60,390 nucleotides of DNA from Nitrososphaerales archaeon (lineage in GTDB: Archaea; Thermoproteota; Nitrososphaeria; Nitrososphaerales; CADDZS01). This document shows positions 36,095 to 43,904 of the stretch, piece after piece. The stretch covers positions 1 through 60,390 of the forward strand of contig JASHNZ010000087.1 in the NCBI GenBank assembly GCA_030041355.1, written 5' to 3'. A model generated the notes under the pieces. It was given only the letters and a program-made list of their open reading frames with translations, searched no databases and was not told the origin of the DNA. The stretch's first letter is position 1; each line of letters opens with the position of its first letter. Made by a program: the position numbers and the translations under genes.

Positions 36095-36385
36095 TTTCTA
36101 CGGGAGAGAATAAGAGTAAAAAGCGCTTGTCACGCTCGCAGAATCAAGCGTGCCAGTTGGAGCTGCCAAATCCGCTTTGGTTAGTGAAGTGCCGATACCT
36201 ACTGTTGTGATCGTTCCAGAAACTCCGTGGAATCGGTGGTGACTAAAGGAAGGCTCTTTCTTCCACCTGCAGTGAGGCGGAGCCTAACAGCTCGTGTTTG
36301 TAAGACTTGACCTCTCGATACAAGCTTTTGAGGTTTTAGGGAAAAGATTAGATGTCGTTCTAACTATGCTTACGCTTCGTAAGAA

Positions 36386-37804
36386 GTGTATTTGAGCCAG
36401 ACAACAACTCAAGAAGCAATCGACCAATTCACTGGGAAACCGAAACGTCCAATCAGAGTGCAATTCGGGACAGCGGGAATTAGGGGCACTTTCGGCCAAG
36501 AGGTATCGATGCGTGAGACAATTGCCGTATGTTATGCTGTAAACGAGTTGGTGGGAGTAGGTAGGTTCGGGTTAGGGTATGATAGCAGAAAGAGTTCCTT
36601 CATACTGGCAACTATCGCTTGTGCCGCAATGAATTGGTATGGTAGCGATGTAGATAACTATGGAGTGATTCCAACACCGGTTCTCGCTTTCAATATCAAG
36701 CAAAATAGGCTTCATGCGGGTTTCTCTGTAACGGCATCGCATAACCCTCCGGAGTTTGCAGGTGTGAAGGTCTTCGGCACCGAGGGAATTGAATTTTCAT
36801 TGGAAGAAGAGCAAAAGTTAGAAGCTTTGATCCAAAAGAGTGCGGAATATGTGAAACAAGGTAGCGAGTTTGTTCAATATGGTTCTACATTAGACAATGA
36901 AGAAGCCATCTGGTCGTATAGAGAAGCCATCTTGCGCATGACGGGATCAACCAAAAAATCGTTCAAGATACTTGTTGATTGTGCGAATGGAACTTCGGGT
37001 AATGTCACTCCAAGCATACTATCAGAGCTGGGCCACAATATGGTAACGGTGAACGCGCATCCCAGCGGGATGTTTCCAGGACGATTGCCTGAGCCCATGT
37101 TGGAGACCTTGGGGGAAGTTGCTGCCTTGACTCGTAATATTGGGGCCGATTTCGCGATAGCTCATGACGGCGACGCAGACAGACTGGTGATGATAGAGAG
37201 TAACGGCAATGTGATTCCGGATTATGCGCTTGCTACTCTTATTCTCAAAACCACTATTGAGAAAAATAAACGAGGAACCGTAATCATTTCCCTGAATAGC
37301 TCAAAGGCGCTCGAGAAAGTTGCACTTGAGTCTGGATGCAGAGTTGTAAGGTCAAGAATTGGAAAGACTTTCCAAGAGCTTTACAAGAGAAGGGGCATTT
37401 ACGCGAGCGAACCAAGTAAGATAGTTGACCCAAAGTGGGGCTATTGGGAGGATGGTATATGTGCTGGTATTATGTTGACGCAGTACCTCTCTGAGCATGA
37501 TTTGAGCTTGCATGAGGCTCTTGCTTCAATTCCAAAATACTACAATTTTCAGAAGAACATTACGACTGGTTCGGTTGTTGATTATAATATAGTAAAAGCC
37601 CAGATTGCAAAGGAGTTCGGTGACCAAGTAGAATCCATCGAAGACTTCGACGGCGTCAAGGTCAATTTGAAAAGCAACGATTCATGGTTCATGATTAGGA
37701 GCTCTGGTACTGAAAAGAAGGTGAGGATCTACGTTGAATCAAATATTGAACCGAAAGCAAGGGGGTTGCTCGAACTGGCGATTAAAATTGCGCAGTCCTC
37801 CTAA
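36386..37804 (+). CDS. phosphohexomutase (phosphoglucomutase/phosphomannomutase family)
   Basis: The 472-residue alpha-D-phosphohexomutase has the phosphoserine loop VTASHNPPEFAGVKVF, the Mg-binding loop IAHDGDADRLVMI, the sugar loop near GIYASEPSK and the phosphate-binding C-terminal MIRSSGTEKKVRIYVES. It could act as phosphomannomutase, phosphoglucomutase or phosphoglucosamine mutase, feeding sugar-nucleotide synthesis. The start is a GTG at 36386; a TTG two codons later is possible. The next gene, for DP1, follows within 20 bp. In 36095-36385 I see only a short open frame without recognisable family. Confidence 0.88.
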   Translation: MYLSQTTTQEAIDQFTGKPKRPIRVQFGTAGIRGTFGQEVSMRETIAVCYAVNELVGVGRFGLGYDSRKSSFILATIACAAMNWYGSDVDNYGVIPTPVLAFNIKQNRLHAGFSVTASHNPPEFAGVKVFGTEGIEFSLEEEQKLEALIQKSAEYVKQGSEFVQYGSTLDNEEAIWSYREAILRMTGSTKKSFKILVDCANGTSGNVTPSILSELGHNMVTVNAHPSGMFPGRLPEPMLETLGEVAALTRNIGADFAIAHDGDADRLVMIESNGNVIPDYALATLILKTTIEKNKRGTVIISLNSSKALEKVALESGCRVVRSRIGKTFQELYKRRGIYASEPSKIVDPKWGYWEDGICAGIMLTQYLSEHDLSLHEALASIPKYYNFQKNITTGSVVDYNIVKAQIAKEFGDQVESIEDFDGVKVNLKSNDSWFMIRSSGTEKKVRIYVESNIEPKARGLLELAIKIAQSS

Positions 37805-37823
37805 CCCTGAAGGTGTCTCATCT

Positions 37824-39419
37824 GTGTCACTTTCTCGAAACACTACCGTGTCAAAGGCTGTTAGCTACGCGCTTTCTCATGGGTACCAGATCGCACCTGA
37901 CGCTTTGAAACTTCTGGAGGAATTTGCTGATGAGGGGCTGAAGAAAAAAGAGGAACAACGTACCGTTGATTCGATAATTTCTCTAATAATTGAAGAGAAG
38001 GTTCGATTGTCAATTTCGGAAGTAGGAAGTGCTCCACGTAATCGAATTGAAGCTAATGATCTCTTTGCTATAGAACCAGAGTTATTCGAGGGCCTAGGCC
38101 ATAAAGGTGTTTCAGACGTAACTGTTGTACAACCCGGAACTCCGGTGGTTAATGACATCGAAGCGAGGGTAGAGGTTATACGGGATCCGTCAGATAAAGT
38201 TCGGCCGGTAGGTATTGAGGGTTTTGGGCAGTTGTTCCAGAACCGTTATGAGAAGCTGATGAAGATTCTAAGGGAGAGGCCTGAAGCAAGACAGCTTTCA
38301 AAAGTAGCACAGTTGAATGTTGAAAAGGGAGGGAGGATAGCGGGCCTGGTATACTCCAAGCGTCCAACGAAGAATGGTATTGAACTTACGATTGATGACG
38401 ACTCAGGCAAGCTTTCTGCTGTTGCTTTCAGCGAACAGATGAGGAAGACCGTCAACGAGGTGGCCTTGGATCAGTGCGTGATGGTGGAAGTTGAAAGTAG
38501 GGGCGGGCGTCTTTATGTCAAAAGTATTACTCAACCTGACCTGCCGAGTAGAGTAGTTTCTCCTTCAAAAAAGACGGTCTATGCGGTGTTCTTGTCCGAT
38601 TTGCATATTGGAAGCAACAAGTTTCTAGAGGGGCCGTTTGGACGGTTTCTTGATTGGCTCTCAGGAAAAGGCCTGCGTGCTAACGACGACGGGGACATCC
38701 TAAGACGGTTGAAGTATGTTATCATCGCTGGAGACATAGTAGATGGAGTGGGGGTGTTTCCTAATCAAGAATATGAGCTTGTCGAGACTAACGTTTACAA
38801 GCAGTACGATATGGTATGGAACAAACTGAGGTTAATAGCAGAACACTTGTCAGTGCTGGGAATTCCAGGCAACCACGATTGTACAAGGCAGGCGTTGCCC
38901 CAGCCGATGATTCCACGCAGCTACGCGGAATCCCTGTACAATTTGAAGAATTTGACGATGTTAGGGAATCCTGCTCTGATCAAGCTACATGGTGTTTCAG
39001 TCCTTGTGTATCATGGTCGGAGTCTTGACGATGTTTTGGCGACGACTCCAGGCCTGTCTTATGAAAGACCAGCCGCGGCGATGAAGGTTTTGCTCAAAGC
39101 ACGCCATCTAGCACCAATTTTCGCTTTGAGAACGCCCATAGCGCCTGATACGGAAGACCACTTGGTGATCGAGGAGGTACCAGATATCTTTCACGCAGGA
39201 CATATTCACACTGTAGGGGTTGAGAATTATAAGGGAACTTTGATTATTAATTCTGGGACGTGGCAGGCTCAGACAGGATACCAAGCTAATTTGGGGATAA
39301 TGCCTAGGCCTGGTTTGGTTCCAATAGTCAATTTGGCTACGATGGAAGTGTTTACGCGAGAATTTCTGACGACGTATGAGCCGTCAGGAGAACTTGTCAA
39401 TGAAACAAGTGGCGCATAG
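37824..39419 (+). CDS. polB: DNA polymerase D small subunit DP1 (3'-5' exonuclease)
   Basis: From the GTG at 37824, just after the mutase stop, the protein has 531 residues. An OB-fold region (about 150-250, AGLVYSKRPTKNGIELTIDD) precedes a calcineurin-like phosphodiesterase: FLSDLHIGS, IAGDIVDGVGVFP, LGIPGNHDCTRQALPQPMIP and IFHAGHIHTVG supply the metal ligands of the proofreading nuclease, all apparently intact. DP1 pairs with DP2 (43905-47543) to form the replicative PolD. Its last 23 bases overlap the convergent orc1 gene. Confidence 0.93.
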   Translation: MSLSRNTTVSKAVSYALSHGYQIAPDALKLLEEFADEGLKKKEEQRTVDSIISLIIEEKVRLSISEVGSAPRNRIEANDLFAIEPELFEGLGHKGVSDVTVVQPGTPVVNDIEARVEVIRDPSDKVRPVGIEGFGQLFQNRYEKLMKILRERPEARQLSKVAQLNVEKGGRIAGLVYSKRPTKNGIELTIDDDSGKLSAVAFSEQMRKTVNEVALDQCVMVEVESRGGRLYVKSITQPDLPSRVVSPSKKTVYAVFLSDLHIGSNKFLEGPFGRFLDWLSGKGLRANDDGDILRRLKYVIIAGDIVDGVGVFPNQEYELVETNVYKQYDMVWNKLRLIAEHLSVLGIPGNHDCTRQALPQPMIPRSYAESLYNLKNLTMLGNPALIKLHGVSVLVYHGRSLDDVLATTPGLSYERPAAAMKVLLKARHLAPIFALRTPIAPDTEDHLVIEEVPDIFHAGHIHTVGVENYKGTLIINSGTWQAQTGYQANLGIMPRPGLVPIVNLATMEVFTREFLTTYEPSGELVNETSGA

Positions 39420-40614
39420 CGTCATCAGATTCAAAGGCCTTGGAGGCAGTTTCAAGAGTGATTTCAGGATTGATTTTCTTGGTTCTCCCGTAACGGCCAT
39501 AATTGACTACAGCGGCCGTTATAAGGCCTAACGTGTCTAACTCAGTAAGCAGGCCTGAAACACGTCTTGTGGTGAGGGATTCTAGGCCTGTCTTTTTGCA
39601 CAGTTCGCAATACTTGTCGTAAACTAATCCACTGGACGCCCTTGCGGGATCTGTGTGCGCTGAATATATTGAGGCCAAAAGCACTATTTTGGCATGGATG
39701 GGAAGTGTTCTGAGAGCGTCTGAAACGCGGTCTTGGTCGATTTTTTGAACGGCGATTCTGACATGTCTGTCGTCGAGGAGGTTCGAGCCTTCTCTTTCTG
39801 CCAGCTCTGCTGCTACGCGTAGGAGATCTACGGCTCGTCTTGCGTCACCGTGTTCCGAGCCAGAGAGTGCTGCGCAGAGGTTTATGGCGGCAGTGGTGTA
39901 TGCATTGGGATTCAAAGACAGCTGGGCTCTTTCGTTCAAGATTGTTCGGAGTTCTTCAACAGAGTACGGGGGAAAAACCAATTCTTCCTCGGAGAGTCGG
40001 CTTTGAACTCTAGCACCAAGTTGCTCCTTGAACTGGAGATCGTTGGATATGCCAATGAGTGAAAGGAAACCGGGAGAGATTTTGTCTGATGAGCTTGTGA
40101 GATCATACAACAAATCATCTCCATAAGCTGTCACCAGATAGTCAATTTCGTCGATCACAAATACGGCCCTCAGTGAAGTTTGTTTCATGAGTTGTTGGAT
40201 TCTTGAAAGAACCTCGGTTATAGCAAGGCCCGTGAAAGGGATGGTGAGGCCTATAGCAGAAGCTAGCTCTGCCAAGGTCCTATATTCTGTTCCGGTCATC
40301 CTTGCATTGCAATAAACAAATTTGGTGTCGATATGTTTCTTGATTATTGTTTCGACGAGTTTAGTAATGATGTGTTTTGTCGCTGCAGTCTTACCGGTGC
40401 CAGTCTTTCCGTAGATCAAGAGGTTTGAGGGTTTTGATCCGTGAAGTATTGGTGCGAGTATTTGGCCTATTGAGGTTAGTTGGGGATTTCTGAAAGGCAG
40501 ATGGTGTGGTACAAAGTCAGATCGCAAGGCCTCATGATTTTGAAAAAGTTTTCGACCTTGGAGAGCTTTTGAAAATATGGCGTCCAGTATCTCGTCATTT
40601 TGATTAGTAGTCAA
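39397..40614 (-). CDS. cdc6: Orc1/Cdc6 replication initiator
   Basis: The 405-residue AAA+ protein has Walker A YGKTGTGKT (about 68-76), Walker B VFVIDEIDYL (about 151-160), a sensor-1 region SLIGISNDL, an arginine-rich sensor-2 region (GDARRAVDLLRVAAELAE) and a C-terminal winged helix that binds origin boxes. It opens the origin and loads MCM. It is transcribed away from the origin region 40615-41135, whose first ORB box is 22 bp before the start codon, so initiator binding should also control its own promoter. Confidence 0.94.
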   Translation of the reverse strand: MTTNQNDEILDAIFSKALQGRKLFQNHEALRSDFVPHHLPFRNPQLTSIGQILAPILHGSKPSNLLIYGKTGTGKTAATKHIITKLVETIIKKHIDTKFVYCNARMTGTEYRTLAELASAIGLTIPFTGLAITEVLSRIQQLMKQTSLRAVFVIDEIDYLVTAYGDDLLYDLTSSSDKISPGFLSLIGISNDLQFKEQLGARVQSRLSEEELVFPPYSVEELRTILNERAQLSLNPNAYTTAAINLCAALSGSEHGDARRAVDLLRVAAELAEREGSNLLDDRHVRIAVQKIDQDRVSDALRTLPIHAKIVLLASIYSAHTDPARASSGLVYDKYCELCKKTGLESLTTRRVSGLLTELDTLGLITAAVVNYGRYGRTKKINPEITLETASKAFESDDAMRHLFH

Positions 40615-40635
40615 TACCTATGGTCTCCGACCTGA

Positions 40636-40658
40636 TTTTCCATTGGAAATGGTTTTGG
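40636..40658 (+). promoter_or_regulatory. ORB-like box 1
   Basis: TTTTCCATTGGAAATGG carries the dyad TTCCA-TTGGAA with one change from the ORB core, followed by TTTTGG. It lies 22 bp upstream of the orc1 start codon, in its probable promoter. Confidence 0.6.
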
Positions 40659-40731
40659 AATGAATCATAAAGAGTCGATCTGAGAAGGGAGAACTTATGA
40701 TTACGATTCCTTCAGGATCAACAAAAACAGG

Positions 40732-40789
40732 ATAATCAATTAGAATTAACAAAACAATCAATAATCAAACAGAATTAACAGATCAACAC
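40732..40789 (+). repeat. tandem 29-bp AT-rich repeat in the origin (duplex-unwinding candidate)
   Basis: Two adjacent copies (40732-40760 and 40761-40789) share ATAATCAA and AGAATTAACA at the same spacing, 22 of 29 positions identical. The surrounding 70 bp is strongly AT-rich. Such a block between ORB boxes is the expected place of DNA melting. Confidence 0.65.
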
Positions 40790-40804
40790 TTGTTTCATAG
40801 AGTC

Positions 40805-40826
40805 ATTTCCACTGGAATGTATCGGG
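40805..40826 (+). promoter_or_regulatory. ORB box 2
   Basis: ATTTCCACTGGAATGTAT is followed by CGGG, a forward-oriented ORB core with a short G-string. It lies at the right edge of the AT-rich repeat. Confidence 0.75.
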
Positions 40827-40862
40827 TGCATGTCGTCTGACCATCTATGAAAATCGGCATGT

Positions 40863-40887
40863 TCTACCCCTATCCTTCCACTGGAGC
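40863..40887 (-). promoter_or_regulatory. ORB box 3
   Basis: Read on the minus strand, this is CTCCAGTGGAAGGATAGGGG, the core plus a G-string, matching the full ORB layout in reverse orientation. Confidence 0.75.
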
Positions 40888-40930
40888 CTATTTTGCACTT
40901 GTTAACATGTCAACAACACCCATTTTGCCA

Positions 40931-40950
40931 CCCCCGTATTTCCACTGGAG
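40931..40950 (-). promoter_or_regulatory. ORB box 4
   Basis: Read on the minus strand, this is CTCCAGTGGAAATACGGGGG, the closest of the four to the published archaeal ORB with its G5 string. It points back towards the AT-rich element. Confidence 0.8.
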
Positions 40951-41135
40951 AACTAACCAACCATCCTTACTCCAACTCCACTTCACAGCATCCCGTACAC
41001 CACTCCCCAAAGTCAATTCTATTTCTAATCATCTCAACCAACTTCTGAAAAATTGACAAACAGTTTCACTCATTGACACCTTTACAGCTTATACAACCCC
41101 CTCCTGATCCTTTGTCAAACGCGTGAACCAGTTAG

Positions 41136-41636
41136 ATGATAATAGACGACCTTCCACCCCCCACGTTAACTCCCAGATATACGCCTCCAAAAGTCAAGAT
41201 AGAATTCAAGGATCAAAACGGTGCCAAATACTCCTTCGCAGTTGAAGGCCCCTCCAAACACAATATTGGAAAGCTGATGGACTTTATCGAATCAATTTCC
41301 CCGAAAGATGTTTACCTGGATCAAACAATGAATGACTCTGCCCCCGACACCAACTTTAACAAAGTACTTGGCCTACTCCAAAACAAATTCAGATTCGGTT
41401 CATTCACTTCCAGCGACGTCCTCCAAGCTTACGAAGAACACTTTCAACTACATACTACTCTAAGCACCATCTCCACTTATCTGTCTAGGCTAGCTGAACG
41501 ACGCTTTCTAAGCCGCTACAGGAAGGGTTCAGGATGGATCTACAAATTGTTGCGGCAAGATTCCCTTCACGAAACGACTACTGAACAACCTCTACCTAAT
41601 TACAACACTCCTTTACCAGATCATGTCGTGCCCTGA
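41136..41636 (+). CDS. origin-proximal winged-helix protein
   Basis: The 166-residue protein has a Pro-rich start (PPPTLTPRYTPPK), a small beta-rich domain (KVKIEFKDQNGAKYSFAVEG), and a winged helix at about 75-155 (KVLGLLQNKFRFGSFTSSDV, then LHTTLSTISTYLSRLAERRF and LSRYRKGSGWIYKLL). It is encoded directly at the right edge of the origin, transcribed away from it. By position it could be a replication accessory factor such as WhiP in Sulfolobus, or an ordinary regulator; the sequence does not decide. Confidence 0.65.
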   Translation: MIIDDLPPPTLTPRYTPPKVKIEFKDQNGAKYSFAVEGPSKHNIGKLMDFIESISPKDVYLDQTMNDSAPDTNFNKVLGLLQNKFRFGSFTSSDVLQAYEEHFQLHTTLSTISTYLSRLAERRFLSRYRKGSGWIYKLLRQDSLHETTTEQPLPNYNTPLPDHVVP

Positions 41637-41731
41637 CCTCCCTAGTCTTTCCCCACCTTACTTGCATAACTTCCGACGTATTAGGGAGAACCAAGACAAC
41701 TTCCCCTGAACTCAAACCACACATCACACCG

Positions 41732-42364
41732 CTAACGACCTAACAAACTATGACCGGCTTCAGTGAGTGAGTATGTAAAGGGTCTCGCATTAACATCTCT
41801 CGAGACCAAGCCCTCCTTATACAACAACTTCATCATTCTTGCTGTATGCTCCCTAGATCTGCCAATTCTTTCCTGAATTTGCTTCGATGTCTTCCCATTC
41901 CCTCCCTGCATAACTGCCTCAAGGATTTCAATTGTAGTTGCATCCCTTCTCACAACAGATTCTTCTGCAACCACGCCTGCCTCCACTCTCACACCACCTA
42001 GATCCTCCAAAGACGTATCGGGCTCCTCTCTCTTCATCCTCGCAATCTTCCGTTCCTCAAAAGATACTGGGTGTTCTATTCTCGCCCTCACTACTTGCGA
42101 ACTCTGTACTCCAAGTCCCGCCTTCGACAATCGAAGCTCAAGTACCTCTCGCCTTACTTTTTCATCGATAATTCTCTCCTCAAGCCGCTTTTGTCTCTCA
42201 CTAAACTCTTGCACTAACGCAACCACGTCAACACTATTCACTCCTTGGAGCTCCCTCAGTCGCCTCATCAATACAATGTATAAGACAACTATAATCCCTA
42301 ATGCTGAAGCTGAAAGAATTACCGATGTTATTGTGATATCCTGTGAGAAACTGGATGACATCAC
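41732..42364 (-). CDS. membrane-anchored winged-helix protein
   Basis: The 210-residue protein has one N-terminal membrane helix (ITSVILSASALGIIVVLYIV), a basic/charged coiled coil (about residues 45-85, EFSERQKRLEERIIDEKVRR), a linker and a C-terminal winged helix (ATTIEILEAVMQGGNGKTSK, then RSREHTARMMKLLYKEGLVS, wing RPFTYSLTEAG). The DNA-binding domain would sit in the cytoplasm tethered to the membrane. Located within 1 kb of the origin, it might attach origin DNA to the membrane or act as a membrane-bound regulator; both are inference. Confidence 0.65.
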   Translation of the reverse strand: MMSSSFSQDITITSVILSASALGIIVVLYIVLMRRLRELQGVNSVDVVALVQEFSERQKRLEERIIDEKVRREVLELRLSKAGLGVQSSQVVRARIEHPVSFEERKIARMKREEPDTSLEDLGGVRVEAGVVAEESVVRRDATTIEILEAVMQGGNGKTSKQIQERIGRSREHTARMMKLLYKEGLVSRDVNARPFTYSLTEAGHSLLGR

Positions 42365-42382
42365 TCACATGCCCGTAAAACA

Positions 42383-42841
42383 TCACGCTATAAGCTTTCG
42401 CCGACGGCTGAAGCTTTCAGCAAAATCCTGTATGCCCCCCATAAGCCTCGAAACTTCATCCTTACTGACCGAACTTTCCCTTACTTTCCACATTAACGAG
42501 CCTAATCTCGATAACCCTTCAAGATCTCTTGGACCTGCTAGTCCCAAGTACTCGAGCAAGATCAGCGTATACATGCAGGCCTCAATGTTCCTCTGGCCTT
42601 GTCTCAACGTTCTAACAAAGGCACCTTGAGACAACTTTTGTTTATCTCGCCGTGAAGCCTTAAACCTCAAATTCCCTTCGAGCTGGGATGCCAGGATGGT
42701 ATCTAGTTGCGCGAAGGTAAGCGAGCATCTCTCACTCAAAAATGAAACCATGGAATCTTTCTTTATGGATTGAAGCAAACGGCTCTTTTGAACAACACTA
42801 TAATACAAAAATGTATCACAAAATCTTCCTTCCCAAGACAA
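42383..42841 (-). CDS. helical hypothetical protein upstream of the membrane-anchored regulator
   Basis: The up-to-152-residue protein is alpha-helical and basic (FKASRRDKQKLSQGAFVRTL, then RQGQRNIEACMYTLILLEYL). I do not recognise the family. The start is uncertain: TTG at 42841 or the ATG at 42751, which removes 30 less ordered residues. The gene is 18 bp before the membrane-anchored winged-helix gene on the same strand, so they are probably co-transcribed. Confidence 0.5.
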   Translation of the reverse strand: MSWEGRFCDTFLYYSVVQKSRLLQSIKKDSMVSFLSERCSLTFAQLDTILASQLEGNLRFKASRRDKQKLSQGAFVRTLRQGQRNIEACMYTLILLEYLGLAGPRDLEGLSRLGSLMWKVRESSVSKDEVSRLMGGIQDFAESFSRRRKLIA

Positions 42842-42916
42842 GTATCCTTAATCAAAGTTTTACAAAAAAGGCCGTAAAGTAATTATGGGTTACATCCTAC
42901 CCCTCACTGATAGTTA

Positions 42917-43180
42917 ATGGGTCGAAGAAGAAGAAGGGTTGTTCACGTCGTAAAAAAGACGCTTCCCAAGGTTTTCACATGCCCCAATTGCGGCATGGTA
43001 TCAGTGCGATTGCAACCGAAAGAGGAGACCACGATTATCTCATGCGGAAGCTGTGGGACAAGTCAGGAAATCTCCAGTCGTGGAAAAGAACCGATAGACA
43101 TCTATAATGAGTTCGTCGACCGGTTCAATTCAGCACAGGCAGGTGTGCCCGCAGCTGAGACAGGTCGAGTCCAAGCTTAA
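42917..43180 (+). CDS. Elf1-like transcription elongation factor
   Basis: The 87-residue protein has the Elf1 layout: a basic N-terminus (MGRRRRRVVHVVKK), a four-Cys zinc ribbon (FTCPNCGMVSVRLQPKEETT, IISCGSCGTSQEI) and a conserved EPIDIYNEFVDRF helix. Elf1 binds elongating RNA polymerase and the nucleic-acid cleft. It overlaps the start of the GGGP synthase gene and leads a cluster with DP2. Confidence 0.9.
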   Translation: MGRRRRRVVHVVKKTLPKVFTCPNCGMVSVRLQPKEETTIISCGSCGTSQEISSRGKEPIDIYNEFVDRFNSAQAGVPAAETGRVQA

Positions 43181-43898
43181 GGATCTAATAGCAAAACATC
43201 ACACAATATGCGTAGGCTTGATAGATTCAGAGAATATCTCGCCTGCTGTAGCTGCAAAATTAGCAGCTACAGTCGAAAAATGCGGAGCAAAAGCAATCCT
43301 GGTTGGGGGCTCCACAGCTATAGACCAGATCGAATTGGACGCAGTTGTCAGGCAAATCAAAACTGCCGTGACATCACCTGTGATATTATTTCCTGGAAAC
43401 GTGACGGGAGTCGCGCCAAGCGCGGACGCCATATTCTTCAGCTCCCTGATGAACTCAGATAATCCCTACTTCATCACGGAAGCGCAGGCCCTTGGAGCCT
43501 TAGCTATTAGAAAATACAATCTTGAAGCAATTCCGATGGGATATATCATAGTCGGGGGAGGAGGTGCGGCGGGTTTCATAGGTCGTGCTCGTGGGATTCC
43601 GCCCAACAAACCAGGCCTGGCAGTCATGTATGCACTTGCGGCGCAGTATTTTGGCATGCGTTTCCTCTATCTTGAAGCAGGATCAGGCGCCGACGGTAAA
43701 GTGTCGATCGAGCTCATAACTAAAGTTCGGCACATTTACGATGGCGTTTTGATCATAGGAGGTGGAATAAAGGCCCCTGAAGACGCTGTTGCCGCAGCGA
43801 AGGCCGGTGCTAATATCATAGTCATTGGAACTATGCTAGAGAGTGAAGGCTTTGAGAACACTTTGCGTGATATCTGCAAAAGTGTGTCATCCCAGTGA
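43143..43898 (+). CDS. geranylgeranylglyceryl phosphate synthase
   Basis: The 251-residue TIM-barrel prenyltransferase joins geranylgeranyl diphosphate to sn-glycerol-1-phosphate, the first ether bond of archaeal lipids. Motifs include HTICVGLIDSENIS, VILFPGNVTGVAPSADAIFF, IPMGYIIVGGG, YLEAGSGADGKVS and VLIIGGGIKAPEDAVAAAKA, the last forming the phosphate site. I chose the GTG at 43143, which overlaps the end of the Elf1 gene by 38 bases; an in-frame ATG at 43107 is possible. It precedes DP2 by 6 bp. Confidence 0.92.
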   Translation: MCPQLRQVESKLKDLIAKHHTICVGLIDSENISPAVAAKLAATVEKCGAKAILVGGSTAIDQIELDAVVRQIKTAVTSPVILFPGNVTGVAPSADAIFFSSLMNSDNPYFITEAQALGALAIRKYNLEAIPMGYIIVGGGGAAGFIGRARGIPPNKPGLAVMYALAAQYFGMRFLYLEAGSGADGKVSIELITKVRHIYDGVLIIGGGIKAPEDAVAAAKAGANIIVIGTMLESEGFENTLRDICKSVSSQ

Positions 43899-43904
43899 TG
43901 TCAC

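Larger units (their letters stand above)
40615..41135. other. chromosomal replication origin (oriC)
   Basis: This 521-bp non-coding stretch next to orc1/cdc6 holds four boxes matching the archaeal origin recognition box core TCCAnTGGA, two in forward orientation (40636, 40805) and two in reverse (40874, 40938), and an AT-rich tandem repeat between the first two. The reverse boxes carry the G-string (ACGGGGG, ATAGGGG) that completes a canonical ORB. Location, box number, opposing orientation and unwinding element together make a strong origin call. Confidence 0.85.

Noticed and set aside
36150..36240. Short frame reading AKSALVSEVPIPTVVIVPE before the phosphohexomutase
   Set aside because: About 30 codons, no family recognised, no promoter seen; chance open frame or an old fragment.
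40847..41056. 69-codon open frame inside the origin
   Set aside because: It runs through two ORB boxes and its translation has no recognisable composition or motif; the DNA signal explains the sequence better.
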